From Knoellia locipacati (lineage in GTDB: Bacteria; Actinomycetota; Actinomycetes; Actinomycetales; Dermatophilaceae), in assembly GCF_007992835.1 (NCBI RefSeq), contig NZ_BKBA01000009.1, positions 310,001 to 374,000 of the forward strand: a stretch of DNA of 64,000 nt. Reading direction: 5' to 3'. This document shows, piece after piece, positions 36,607 through 45,478 of this stretch. The notes beneath the pieces are model-generated. The model did not search any database, was not told the origin of the DNA, and saw only the letters and a program-made list of their open reading frames with translations. The position numbers and the translations under genes were made by a program. Position 1 is the first letter of the stretch; every line of letters begins with the position of its first letter.

Positions 36607-37930
36607 GGTCCTGCGCCGGCGGCTGCCACGACTGCGGGTCCGCGTCGACCTGGTCGCCGGACCGGATGTCCTTGACCTGGTGCTCGACGTCGCCGGCCCC
36701 CGGGAACCAGACGAACGGGATCCCGCGCCGGTCGGCGTAGCGGATCTGCTTGCCGAACTTCGCGGCGCTCGGCGCCACCTCGCACGGGATGCCACGCGCC
36801 CGCAGCGCCCTGGCGACGGCCGCCGACTCGGCGCGCGAGTCCTCCTCGACGACGGCGACGAGCACCGCTGCCGGGGTGGCGCGGGAGGCGGCGACGAGGC
36901 CCTTGGAGAGCAGCAGGCCGAGCAGGCGCGACACGCCGATCGAGATCCCGACACCCGGGTAGGTCGTCCTCCCGTCGCTGGCGAGGGCGTCGTAGCGGCC
37001 GCCCGAGCAGAACGAGCCCCACGACTCGTGGCCCTCGAGCTGGGTCTCGTAGACGGTCCCGGTGTAGTAGTCGAGGCCGCGGGCGATCTTGAGGTCGGCG
37101 ACCATCGCCCCTGGGGCGTGCTCGAGCCCGCTGCGGATCACGGCGGCGAGGGCGTCGAGGCCCTCGTCGAGGGTCGGGTGCTGGACGCCGAGTGCGCGCA
37201 CCCGGTCGACGAACGACAGGTCCTCGGTGCGGATCTCGGCCAGCGCCAGGCACTGGTCGGCCTGCTCGGGCGTGCGACCGGCCTCGACGAGCAACGTCCG
37301 GACCTTGTCGGCACCGATCTTGTCGAGCTTGTCGACGATCCGCAGGGTGTCCTGAATCTCTGTGACGTCGTCGATGCCGATTCCGATCCCCTGGTAGAAG
37401 CCTTCGGGGATCTTGCGGTTGTTGACCTGGATCGTCATCCGGCCGATCGGCAGCCGCGCGAAGACCTCGGCGATGACGAGCGGCATCTCGGCCTCGAAGT
37501 GTGGCGCCAGCTCGCCGACGTCGACGACGTCGATGTCGGCCTGGGTGAACTCGCGGTAGCGCCCCTCCTGGGGCCGCTCGCCGCGCCACACCTTCTGGAT
37601 CTGGTAGCGCCGGTAGGGGAACGCGAGCTTGCCGGCGTTCTCGAGCACGAACCGGGCGAAGGGCACGGTGAGGTCGAAGTGCAGGCCGAGCTCGGGCTCG
37701 CGCGAGGAGCGCTCGGCGCCGGAGTCGGCGAGCCGGGTCACGCCGTAGATCTCCTTGTCGGCGTCGCCGCCCTTGCCGAGGAGCCGCTCGACCGGCTCGA
37801 CCGCGCGCGTCTCGAGCGAGGTGAACCCGTGCAGCTCGAAGGTCTCGCGGATGACGTCGAGGAAGTGCTGCTCGACGATGCGCTCAGAGGGGAGGTACTC
37901 GGGGAAGCCGCTGAGCCTGGTGACCTTCAC
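36569..37930 (-). CDS. hisS: Histidine--tRNA ligase
   Basis: A 453-residue class II aminoacyl-tRNA synthetase. Motif 2 and the histidine-binding loops are LHFDLTVPFARFV (near 94) and RRYQIQKVWRGERPQEGRYREF (motif 2, about 113-134). LDYYTGTVYE (near 279), SGGRYDALAS and GISIGVSRLLGLLL (motif 3) follow, and a C-terminal anticodon-binding domain ends the protein. The start GTG 37930 overlaps the metallo-hydrolase stop as GTGA, giving a two-gene operon. The counterpart order hisS next to an MBL gene occurs in mycobacteria. Confidence 0.96.
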   Translation of the reverse strand: MKVTRLSGFPEYLPSERIVEQHFLDVIRETFELHGFTSLETRAVEPVERLLGKGGDADKEIYGVTRLADSGAERSSREPELGLHFDLTVPFARFVLENAGKLAFPYRRYQIQKVWRGERPQEGRYREFTQADIDVVDVGELAPHFEAEMPLVIAEVFARLPIGRMTIQVNNRKIPEGFYQGIGIGIDDVTEIQDTLRIVDKLDKIGADKVRTLLVEAGRTPEQADQCLALAEIRTEDLSFVDRVRALGVQHPTLDEGLDALAAVIRSGLEHAPGAMVADLKIARGLDYYTGTVYETQLEGHESWGSFCSGGRYDALASDGRTTYPGVGISIGVSRLLGLLLSKGLVAASRATPAAVLVAVVEEDSRAESAAVARALRARGIPCEVAPSAAKFGKQIRYADRRGIPFVWFPGAGDVEHQVKDIRSGDQVDADPQSWQPPAQDLRPSVEAVVPSP

Positions 37931-38628
37931 GCGCTCAATCCTTGCAGGTAGGGGTTGGTGCTGCGTTCACGGCGCATCGTCGTGGCCTGGCCGTGCCCCG
38001 GGAGGACGAGCGTGGAGTCGGGCAGCGGCAGCACGACGTCGCGCAGCGACCGCTCCATCGCGGAGCCGTCACCGCCGGGCAGGTCGGTGCGCCCGATCGA
38101 CCCGGCGAAGAGGACGTCGCCGGAGATCATCGTGCGGTCGAGCTCCTCGGGGGCGCGGACACCGTCGGGCAGCCGGTCGAAGCCGAACATCACCGACCCC
38201 TCGGTGTGACCGGGAGCGTGGAGCACGTCGAGGTCGAGGCCGGCGAGGGTGAGCGACTGCCGGTCGGTCACCTCGACGACCTGGCTCGGCTCGGTCCACG
38301 TGGCCCTCGAGCCGAACTGCTGCTCGAGCATCCCGACGATCCCGGGGCTCGCGGACCCGAGCGGGTCAGCCAGCCGGTAACGGTCGTCGGAGTGGATGTA
38401 TGCCGCGGTGTCGCCTCCGCAGACCGGTGTCACCGAGTAGACGTGGTCGATGTGACCGTGGGTGAGCAGGACCGCGGTCGGCTTGAGACGGTGCTCGGTG
38501 AGGACCTCGCGCAGGGTCTCCTCGATGCCGATGCCCGGGTCGACGACGACGCACTCCTCGCCCTCCCCCGTCGCGAGGACGTAGCAGTTGGTCCCGAAGG
38601 CTGCGGCAGGGAAGGCGATGGTCAACAC
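37927..38628 (-). CDS. Metallo-beta-lactamase fold hydrolase (glyoxalase II-like)
   Basis: A 233-residue MBL-fold protein. The metal motif THGHIDHVYSV (about 56-66) has the HxHxDH residues, followed by the His in LHAPGHTEGSVMF (near 143), the Asp in MISGDVLFAGSIGRTDLPGGD (near 176) and the last His in LVLPGHGQATT. It resembles the hydrolases beside hisS in mycobacteria (Rv2581c), often called glyoxalase II-like. A role in mycothiol-linked aldehyde removal is possible. The start is GTG 38628, with a TAGGGT -10 box 8 nt upstream. TTG 38625 is an alternative. Confidence 0.87.
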   Translation of the reverse strand: MLTIAFPAAAFGTNCYVLATGEGEECVVVDPGIGIEETLREVLTEHRLKPTAVLLTHGHIDHVYSVTPVCGGDTAAYIHSDDRYRLADPLGSASPGIVGMLEQQFGSRATWTEPSQVVEVTDRQSLTLAGLDLDVLHAPGHTEGSVMFGFDRLPDGVRAPEELDRTMISGDVLFAGSIGRTDLPGGDGSAMERSLRDVVLPLPDSTLVLPGHGQATTMRRERSTNPYLQGLSA

Positions 38629-38636
38629 ACCGCAGA

Positions 38637-38642
38637 ACCCTA
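38637..38642 (-). promoter_or_regulatory. -10 box of the metallo-hydrolase-hisS operon
   Basis: TAGGGT on the minus strand, 8 nt before the GTG at 38628. It is divergent from the cyclophilin promoter. Confidence 0.45.
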
Positions 38643-38672
38643 GTCGGGTGCGCGGACGGCATACCGGCTCCC

Positions 38673-38678
38673 TAGACT
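38673..38678 (+). promoter_or_regulatory. -10 box of the cyclophilin gene
   Basis: TAGACT ends 7 nt before the GTG at 38686. A GTATGCCGT motif copy (38656-38664, minus strand) lies between this box and the divergent one. Confidence 0.5.
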
Positions 38679-38685
38679 TCCGCGG

Positions 38686-39474
38686 GTGACCAAGAAGCAG
38701 GAACGTGACCGCGCCCGCCGCCGGTGGGAGAAGCAGCAGGCCACGCAGGCGGCCAGGGCCGCCAAGCGCGACCGGACGAGGCGGGTCGCGGCGATCGTCG
38801 CGACCGTCGCCGTCGTGGCTGCCCTCGTCGGTGGCCTCGCCATCGCGCTCAAGCCGGAGGGGCCCGCCAAGCCGCAGGCGACGGCTGCCGGCTGTGAGCA
38901 GCCGCCCCAGCCGATGGGCACCGCGGCCAAGCTCGAGCTCCCCGACAAGGCGACCGCCAAGGGCGCGACCTGGACGGCCACGCTGACGACGAACTGCGGC
39001 GACATCGTCCTCGACCTCGACGGCGCGAAGGCACCGCAGGCGGTCGCCTCGTTCATCCAGCTCGCCAAGGCCGACTACTGGCTCAACTCCCCCTGCCAGC
39101 GGCTCGGCATCGGTGACGGCTTCAAGCTGCTCCAGTGCGGCGACCCGACGGGCACCGGCCAGGGCAACCCCGGCTACGGCTTCGGCGTCGAGAACGCGCC
39201 GAAGGACGGGACCTACCCCAGGGGCACCGTCGCGATGGCGCGCACCCCGGACCCGGTCAAGGGCAACGGCGGCCAGTTCTTCCTCGTCAACGGCGAGACG
39301 AGCCTGCCGGACCCGAATGGATACACGATCTTCGGCACGATCACCAAGGGTTTGGATATCGTCGACAAGGTCGCCGCAGCGGGGGTCCAACCCGGCGGCG
39401 AGTCGGAGACCACCGGTGCCCCCGAGGCACCCATCAGCATCCTTCGGGTTGCGGTGACTGAGAAGAAGGCATAG
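38686..39474 (+). CDS. Membrane-anchored peptidyl-prolyl cis-trans isomerase (cyclophilin type)
   Basis: A 262-residue cyclophilin. A strongly basic start (KKQERDRARRRWEKQQ) and one membrane segment (VAAIVATVAVVAALVGGLAIAL, about 34-55) place the enzyme domain outside the cell. The cyclophilin core runs from WTATLTTNCGDIVLDLDGAKAPQAV (near 95) through QGNPGYGFGVEN, GTVAMARTPDPVKGNGGQFFLV and YTIFGTITKGLDIVD. It helps fold exported proteins. The order rel-ppi matches mycobacteria (Rv2582). It is probably cotranscribed with the DUF349 gene, whose start follows at once. Confidence 0.92.
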   Translation: MTKKQERDRARRRWEKQQATQAARAAKRDRTRRVAAIVATVAVVAALVGGLAIALKPEGPAKPQATAAGCEQPPQPMGTAAKLELPDKATAKGATWTATLTTNCGDIVLDLDGAKAPQAVASFIQLAKADYWLNSPCQRLGIGDGFKLLQCGDPTGTGQGNPGYGFGVENAPKDGTYPRGTVAMARTPDPVKGNGGQFFLVNGETSLPDPNGYTIFGTITKGLDIVDKVAAAGVQPGGESETTGAPEAPISILRVAVTEKKA

Positions 39475-39476
39475 CC

Positions 39477-41201
39477 GTGAGCGACGAGACGACGAGCAAC
39501 ACCACCGCGGACGCACCCGTGGAGGAGCCGGCACAGGCGTCGGCGCACGCTGCCGCCCCCGAGCCCGAGATGCCGGTGACCGACGAGGCTCCGGCCGTGA
39601 CGGAGGAGCCGGCTGCGGCTGTCGAGGAGACTGCTGCTCCCGTCGAGGAGGCTGCTGCCCCCGCTGACGAGGCTGCTGCCCCCGCTGAGACGGCCTCGAC
39701 CGAGCCCGCGGCTGATGAGCCCGCGGCTGATGAGCCCGCGGCTGCCGAGCCCGTCGTCGAGAGCGAGCCGGCTGCGACCGTGCCTGCCCCCGCTGTGGAC
39801 CCGGAGCCCGCCACCTCACTGCCCACGCCCGCGACCCCGGCGCCCGCCCCGTCGGCGCCCAAGCCCGCGGCACCCTCCCCCGCCGCCCTCGCCTCGCGGA
39901 TGGCCGCCAGGCCCGCCCCGTCCGTGACGCCCGTCGTCCACGCGCACTCCGAGTCAGCGCGCTTCGGCCGGGTCGACGACGAGGGACACGTCTTCGTCAC
40001 CGTTGGCGACGAGGAGCGTGAGGTCGGTTCGTACCCCGGCGCCACGCCCGACGAGGCCCTGCAGTACTTCGCCCGCAAGTACGACGAGATCGCCGCCTCC
40101 GCCGAGCTGCTCGAGCAGCGGCTGGCCAACCCCGACGTCTCCGCCAAGGAGGTGGGCGAGGGTCTCAACACCCTCAAGGAGCACATCGCCGAGGCGCACG
40201 TCGTCGGTGACCTCGCCGCCCTCGACACCCGTGTCGCCGGCATCGAGGCGGCGCTCGTCACCAAGCGCGAGACCGAGCAGGCCGCCCGTGCCGAGGCCCG
40301 CGCCGCCGCTGCCGCCGAGCGCGAGGCCATCGTCGCCGAGGCCGAGGCGATCTCCGGCCAGGACCCCGAGCAGACCCAGTGGAAGCAGAGCGGTGAGCGC
40401 ATGCGCGCGCTGCTCGACCAGTGGAAGCAGCACCAGCGGGGTGGCGCCAAGCTCGACAAGCCCACCGAGAACGCGCTGTGGCAGCGGTTCAGCCACGCCC
40501 GCAACCACTTCGACAAGGGCCGGCGCAGCTACTTCGCACAGCTCGACTCCTCGCGCGCCGAGGCACGCGGCACCAAGGAGTCGCTCGTCGCCGAGGCCGA
40601 GGCGCTGTCCTCGAGCAAGGACTGGGGTCCCACGGCCCGCGCCTTCAAGAACCTCATGGACCAGTGGCGTCAGGCCGGCCGCGCGTCCCGCTCCGAGGAC
40701 GACGCCCTCTGGGAGCGCTTCAAGGCGGCGCAGGACGCCTTCTTCAACGCCAAGGACGAGGTCTCGGCCGCCGAGGACGAGGAGTTCCGCGCGAACCTCG
40801 CCGTCAAGGAGGAGCTGCTCAAGGAGGCCGAGCAGATCCTCCCGATCACCGACCTCGAGCAGGCCAAGTCCCAGCTCCGCGTCATCCAGGACAAGTGGGA
40901 CGCCGCCGGCAAGGTCCCCCGCGCCGACATCGACCGCACCGAGAAGGCCATCCGCCGGATCGAGACGGCCGTGCGGGAGCAGGAGGACAAGAAGTGGAAG
41001 TCCTCCAACCCCGAGGTCGCCGCCCGCGCCAACTCGATGGTCACCCAGCTCCGCTCGTCGATCGAGTCGATCGAGGCCGACCTCGCCAAGGCCACAGCTG
41101 CCGGCAACGACAAGAAGGTCAAGGAGCTCACGGCCAAGCTCGAGTCGCAGCAGGCATGGCTCCGGTCGGCCGAGGCCGCCGGCGACGAGTTCGGCTCCTG
41201 A
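39477..41201 (+). CDS. DUF349 domain protein
   Basis: A 574-residue protein. The first 150 residues are low complexity (Glu, Pro, Ala, with EPAADEPAADEPAA-type repeats). The remainder is almost entirely helical, with DUF349 repeats rich in paired Trp and Phe: KQSGERMRALLDQWKQHQ, LWQRFSHARNHFDKGRRSYF, LMDQWRQAGRASRSEDDALW and LRVIQDKWDAAGKVPR. The function is not established in actinobacteria. The start is GTG 39477, two bases after the cyclophilin stop with AAGG upstream, so the two genes are coupled. It ends at a strong terminator. Confidence 0.88.
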   Translation: MSDETTSNTTADAPVEEPAQASAHAAAPEPEMPVTDEAPAVTEEPAAAVEETAAPVEEAAAPADEAAAPAETASTEPAADEPAADEPAAAEPVVESEPAATVPAPAVDPEPATSLPTPATPAPAPSAPKPAAPSPAALASRMAARPAPSVTPVVHAHSESARFGRVDDEGHVFVTVGDEEREVGSYPGATPDEALQYFARKYDEIAASAELLEQRLANPDVSAKEVGEGLNTLKEHIAEAHVVGDLAALDTRVAGIEAALVTKRETEQAARAEARAAAAAEREAIVAEAEAISGQDPEQTQWKQSGERMRALLDQWKQHQRGGAKLDKPTENALWQRFSHARNHFDKGRRSYFAQLDSSRAEARGTKESLVAEAEALSSSKDWGPTARAFKNLMDQWRQAGRASRSEDDALWERFKAAQDAFFNAKDEVSAAEDEEFRANLAVKEELLKEAEQILPITDLEQAKSQLRVIQDKWDAAGKVPRADIDRTEKAIRRIETAVREQEDKKWKSSNPEVAARANSMVTQLRSSIESIEADLAKATAAGNDKKVKELTAKLESQQAWLRSAEAAGDEFGS

Positions 41202-41219
41202 GCGCCTGAACGGCACGCA

Positions 41220-41255
41220 GAGGGCGCGCCCCGGCTTCGGCTGGTGCGCGCCCTC
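41220..41255. terminator. Hairpin terminator after the DUF349 gene
   Basis: GAGGGCGCGC (41220-41229) pairs perfectly with GCGCGCCCTC (41246-41255), with a 16-nt loop that can pair further as CC/GG. It probably works in both directions toward rel. Confidence 0.7.
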
Positions 41256-41382
41256 GCGTCGTCCGTGCCGCGCTAGCGAACCTCCGCCCGCGCGCCGCCT
41301 TCGTACCTGACTGACGTCGTGTCCTGGGCGCGCGGGCTGCGGTCCGACGCACGTCCCGAACGACGCCACAGGCGCTGCTGAC

Positions 41383-41400
41383 GCCCGGGACTCCCCGGGC
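41383..41400 (-). terminator. Hairpin terminator of rel
   Basis: GCCCGGG and CCCGGGC (41383-41389, 41394-41400) with an ACTC loop, 7 bp past the rel stop on the minus strand. Confidence 0.55.
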
Positions 41401-41407
41401 GGGCGCG

Positions 41408-43702
41408 TCAGGTCTGGGTGATGCGGTAGGCGTCGAAGACGCCGCCGACGTTGCGCACGGACTTGATGACGTGGTCGAGGTGGCTCGGGTCGCCCATCTC
41501 GAAGGTGAACTTGAGGGCGGCGACGCGGTCGCGTGAGGTCTGGACCGAGGCGCTGAGGATGTTGACGCCGCTCTCGGAGAGAACGCGCGTGACGTCGGAG
41601 AGCAGGGCCGAGCGGTCGAGGGCCTCGACCTGGAGCTGGACGAGGAAGACGCTGTTGGACGTGGGCGCCCACTCGACGTCGATGATCTTGTCCTGCTGGC
41701 GCAGCAGCTCGCCGGCGTTGGTGCAGTCGCGGCGGTGCACGGAGACACCCATGCCGCGGGTGACGAAGCCGAGGATGTCGTCGCCGGGCACCGGGGTGCA
41801 GCAGCGGGCGAGCTTGATCCACACATCCGACATGCCCTTGACGACGACGCCCGGGTCGCCGGCGCGGCGGCGGCGGTTCGAGATCGGGCGGGGCATGGTG
41901 ACCTCGGCGAGGTCGTCGCTGGACTCCTCACCGCCCTGGGCGGCGACGAGCCGGGCGACGACGTGCTGCGCACTGACGTGACCCTCGCCGATCGCGGCAT
42001 ACAGACCGTCGATCCCACTGAGCCGCAGCTCCTCGGCGACCCCGGTGAGGGACTCGACCGACGACAGGCGTGAGAGCGGCAGGCTGCGCTTGCGCATCGC
42101 CTTGACGAGCGCGTCCTTGCCCTGGTCGATCATCTCCTCGCGACGCTCGCGGGTGAACCAGTGACGGATCTTGTTGCGGGCCCGGGCCGACTTCACGAAG
42201 CTCAGCCAGTCGCGTGAGGGTCCGGCCCCGTCGGCCTTGGAGGTGAGCACGTCGACCGTGTCACCGTTGTCGAGACGGGACTCCAGCGGCACGAGCCGGC
42301 CGTTGACCTTGGCACCGATGGTGCGGTGGCCGACCTCGGTGTGCACGGCATACGCGAAGTCGACGGGCGTCGACCCGGCGGGCAGACCGACGAGCTGCCC
42401 CTTGGGCGTGAAGACGTAGACCTCGCTGGCGTTGATCTCGAAGCGCAGCGACTCGAGGAACTCGCCCGGGTCGGCGGTCTCCTTCTGCCAGTCGAGCAGC
42501 TGACGCAGCCACGCCATGTCGTTGGCACCGGTGTTGCTCGTCGACGGGCTGTCGGTGCCGGCCGGGCCCTTCTCCTTGTACTTCCAGTGGGCGGCGACGC
42601 CGTACTCGGCGCGGCGGTGCATCGTGTGGGTGCGGATCTGGATCTCGACCGGCTTGCCCTCGGGCCCGATGACCGTCGTGTGGAGCGACTGGTACATGTT
42701 GAACTTCGGCGTGGCGATGTAGTCCTTGAACCGCCCCGGCACCGGCGTCCAGCGGGCGTGCATCGCGCCGAGCGCGGCGTAGCAGTCGCGCACCGTGTCG
42801 ACGAGCACGCGGACGGCGACGAGGTCGTAGATCTCGTCGAAGTCGCGACCGCCCACGATCATCTTCTGGTAGACGGAGTAGTAGTGCTTGGGCCGGCCGG
42901 TGACCGTCGCCTTGAGCCGGGCGGTGCGCAGGTCGGACTCGACGCTCTCGCGCACGGTGGCGAGGTACTCCTCGCGGGCCGGGGCGCGCTCGGCGACGAG
43001 CCGGACGATCTCGTCGTAGACCTTCGGGTAAAGGGTCTGGAACGACAGGTCCTCGAGCTCCCACTTGATCGTGTTCATGCCGAGCCGGTGCGCCAGCGGG
43101 GCATAGATCTCGAGGGTCTCGCGCGCCTTGCGCTGGGCCGACTCCTTGGAGACGTAGCGCCAGGTGCGAGCGTTGTGCAGCCGGTCGGCGAGCTTGATGA
43201 CGAGGACGCGGATGTCGCGCGCCATGGCGACGACCATCTTGCGCACGGTCTCGGACTGCGCGGCCTGGCCGTAGGTGACCTTGTCGAGCTTGGTCACGCC
43301 GTCGACGAGCATGGCGATCTCGGCGCCGAAGTCCTTCTCGAGCTGGTCCAGGCCGTAGTCGGTGTCCTCGACCGTGTCGTGGAGCAGCGCCGCCGCGAGG
43401 GTGGGTGGCGTCATGCCGAGCTCGGCGAGGATCGTCGTGACGGCGAGCGGGTGCGTGATGTAGGCGTCCCCGCTCTTGCGCATCTGCCCCTCGTGGGCGC
43501 GCTCTGCGACCTCGTAGGCACGCTCGATGACCGAGACGTCGGCCTTGGGGTGGGTCAGCCGGACCGAGGTGAGCAGCGGCTCGAGGACCGGGTGCGCCGA
43601 GGGCCGGGCGGAACCGAACCGTGCGAGGCGGGCACGCGCGCGGGCGCGGTTGGAGCCAGCTGCCCCACTGCGCACCGGGATCGGCGTGGTCTCCTCTGCC
43701 AT
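41408..43702 (-). CDS. rel: Bifunctional (p)ppGpp synthetase/hydrolase Rel
   Basis: A 764-residue RelA/SpoT homologue that makes and destroys the stringent-response alarmone. The HD hydrolase domain has [19 protein letters not shown] and [11 protein letters not shown] (near residues 69 and 107). The synthetase domain has [13 protein letters not shown] and [10 protein letters not shown] (about 265-300), then [19 protein letters not shown] domain ([26 protein letters not shown]), a zinc-finger-like region ([21 protein letters not shown]) and a C-terminal ACT domain follow. The start ATG 43702 has TAGACT 6 nt upstream, and that box overlaps the apt stop codon, so rel may have its own leaderless mRNA. 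Confidence 0.97.
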   Translation of the reverse strand: MAEETTPIPVRSGAAGSNRARARARLARFGSARPSAHPVLEPLLTSVRLTHPKADVSVIERAYEVAERAHEGQMRKSGDAYITHPLAVTTILAELGMTPPTLAAALLHDTVEDTDYGLDQLEKDFGAEIAMLVDGVTKLDKVTYGQAAQSETVRKMVVAMARDIRVLVIKLADRLHNARTWRYVSKESAQRKARETLEIYAPLAHRLGMNTIKWELEDLSFQTLYPKVYDEIVRLVAERAPAREEYLATVRESVESDLRTARLKATVTGRPKHYYSVYQKMIVGGRDFDEIYDLVAVRVLVDTVRDCYAALGAMHARWTPVPGRFKDYIATPKFNMYQSLHTTVIGPEGKPVEIQIRTHTMHRRAEYGVAAHWKYKEKGPAGTDSPSTSNTGANDMAWLRQLLDWQKETADPGEFLESLRFEINASEVYVFTPKGQLVGLPAGSTPVDFAYAVHTEVGHRTIGAKVNGRLVPLESRLDNGDTVDVLTSKADGAGPSRDWLSFVKSARARNKIRHWFTRERREEMIDQGKDALVKAMRKRSLPLSRLSSVESLTGVAEELRLSGIDGLYAAIGEGHVSAQHVVARLVAAQGGEESSDDLAEVTMPRPISNRRRRAGDPGVVVKGMSDVWIKLARCCTPVPGDDILGFVTRGMGVSVHRRDCTNAGELLRQQDKIIDVEWAPTSNSVFLVQLQVEALDRSALLSDVTRVLSESGVNILSASVQTSRDRVAALKFTFEMGDPSHLDHVIKSVRNVGGVFDAYRITQT

Positions 43703-43708
43703 GAACGG

Positions 43709-43714
43709 AGTCTA
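43709..43714 (-). promoter_or_regulatory. -10 box of rel, overlapping the apt stop codon
   Basis: TAGACT on the minus strand ends 6 nt before the rel ATG. Its first three bases are the apt TAG stop. Confidence 0.45.
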
Positions 43715-44281
43715 GGCGTCCCCCACGCCACCGACGACATGGAGGGAGTGCACCGCACGCTCCCCCAGCGCCTCGCGTCCGCCGAGGAACGCCAGCTCGA
43801 CGACCGTGGCGAGCTCGACCACGTCGGCGCCGCAGTCGCTGAGCAGGTCCCACGCGGCGATCGCGGTGCCACCGGTGGCGAGGACGTCGTCGACGAGGAG
43901 CACCCGCTGACCTGCGGTGACCGCGTCGGCGTGGACCTCGATGGTGGCCGTGCCGTACTCGAGGTCGTAGGTCCGCTGGACGGTCTCGCCGGGCAGCTTG
44001 CCCGCCTTGCGCACGGGCACGAACCCGACGCCGAGCTCGAGCGCCAGCGCCGCGCCGATGATGAAGCCGCGCGCCTCGACGCCGGCGACGGCGTCGAGAC
44101 CGTCGAGGCCCTCGACGGATCCGGTATGCCGTGCCGCCAGCGCCCGCACCACGTCACCGAACGCGTCGGCGTCACCGAGCAGGGGCGTGATGTCCTTGAA
44201 CACCACTCCCGGCTTGGGGAAGTCGGCGACGTCCCGCAGCCGGCTCGCGACGAGGTCGCTGATGGCCTTCGCGTCGGTCAT
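43712..44281 (-). CDS. apt: Adenine phosphoribosyltransferase
   Basis: A 189-residue purine salvage enzyme making AMP from adenine and PRPP. The adenine-binding DFPKPGVVFKDITPLL (about 20-35), ARGFIIGAALALELG, VRKAGKLPGE (about 93-102) and the PRPP loop VLLVDDVLATGGTAIAAW (about 129-146) are complete. It lies between secF and rel, the same order as in M. tuberculosis. It is separated from secF by 3 bp. Confidence 0.96.
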   Translation of the reverse strand: MTDAKAISDLVASRLRDVADFPKPGVVFKDITPLLGDADAFGDVVRALAARHTGSVEGLDGLDAVAGVEARGFIIGAALALELGVGFVPVRKAGKLPGETVQRTYDLEYGTATIEVHADAVTAGQRVLLVDDVLATGGTAIAAWDLLSDCGADVVELATVVELAFLGGREALGERAVHSLHVVGGVGDA

Positions 44282-44284
44282 CGA

Positions 44285-45478
44285 CTACTTGCGACGCGAC
44301 TTGGGCGCGCGCTTGGGCTGGTTGCGCGGGCCCGCCTGGGCGTACTTGTGGACCTGGCGGCCGGTGATCGTGGCCGACTCCTCGTCGGTGGCCATGGGGG
44401 CACCCGACGAGGTGACGCCGTCGACCGAGGCGCCTGACGCGGCGGCCGCGGTACTGGAGGCACCGGCGCCGACGGGGGCCGCGGCCATCTCCTTGGCGCG
44501 CTTGGCCTCGGAGCGCGACGAGCGCTTGTCGAGGTCGACGACCGCGGGGTCCTTGCTGCGCAGGCTCACGAGGAGCGGCGTCGCGAGGAAGATCGACGAG
44601 TACGCACCGACGAGGATGCCGATGAAGAGCACGAGGGCCAGGTCGAGGAGCGTGCCGGGTCCGAGGAACAGGACGCCGACGACGAGCACCGCGAGGATCG
44701 GCAGGACACCGATGACCGTGGTGTTGATCGACCGGACGAGCGTCTGGTTCACGGCGAGGTTCGCTGCCTTGGCGAAGCTCATCCGCCCGTTGGCGAATGC
44801 CTCGTTGGTGTTCTCACGCACCTTGTCGAAGACGACGACCGTGTCGTAGATCGAGTAGCCGAGGACGGTGAGGAAGCCGATCATCGTCGCGGGAGACACC
44901 TCGAACTTGCTGAACGAGTAGATGCCGACGGTGATGATGAGGTCGTGCACGAGGGCGATGAGCGCCGCTGCGGCCATCTTCCAGTTGCGGAAGTAGATCG
45001 CGAGCACGCCGGCGACGAGCACGAGGAAGATGATGAGCGCGCGCAGCGCCTGCTTGGTGACGGAGTCACCCCACGAGGGGCCGATGAAGGTCGCGCTGAC
45101 CTGGTCCTCCTTCACGGAGAACGTCTTGGCGAGCTGGGTGCGCACGTTGGCGCTCTCGGCGTCGTCGAGGCGCTCGGTCTGGACGCGCACCGTGCCGGCG
45201 CCGAGCTTCGAGACACGCACTCCGGTGCTGTCCTCCGCGGCTCCGAGCGCGTCACGTGCCTTGAACTCGTAGTCGCTGGGGACGGAGGAGCTCGTCACAC
45301 GGAACTCGGAGCCACCGCTGAACTCGAGGCCGAGGTTGAGCTTGTTGATGCCCAGCCCGGCGATCGCGATGGCCATGAGGACCAGCGAGACGATGTAGTA
45401 GGTCCTGCGCTGGCGGACGACCGGGATGGACTTCTTGCCGGTGTAGAGGTCGTTGCCGAGGTCGGCGAAGTTGATCAC
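44285..45478 (-). CDS. secF: Protein translocase subunit SecF
   Basis: A 397-residue membrane protein that, with SecD, helps pull exported proteins through SecYEG using the proton gradient. Six membrane segments flank a periplasmic domain opening LGINKLNLGLEFSGGSEF (about residues 42-59). The SecF signature VLGYSIYDTVVVFDKVREN (near residue 210) is present. The C-terminal 95 residues form a long basic/Ala-rich cytoplasmic tail (RSSRSEAKRAKE, ending RAPKSRRK). The start GTG 45478 overlaps the secD stop as GTGA. Confidence 0.96.
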   Translation of the reverse strand: MINFADLGNDLYTGKKSIPVVRQRRTYYIVSLVLMAIAIAGLGINKLNLGLEFSGGSEFRVTSSSVPSDYEFKARDALGAAEDSTGVRVSKLGAGTVRVQTERLDDAESANVRTQLAKTFSVKEDQVSATFIGPSWGDSVTKQALRALIIFLVLVAGVLAIYFRNWKMAAAALIALVHDLIITVGIYSFSKFEVSPATMIGFLTVLGYSIYDTVVVFDKVRENTNEAFANGRMSFAKAANLAVNQTLVRSINTTVIGVLPILAVLVVGVLFLGPGTLLDLALVLFIGILVGAYSSIFLATPLLVSLRSKDPAVVDLDKRSSRSEAKRAKEMAAAPVGAGASSTAAAASGASVDGVTSSGAPMATDEESATITGRQVHKYAQAGPRNQPKRAPKSRRK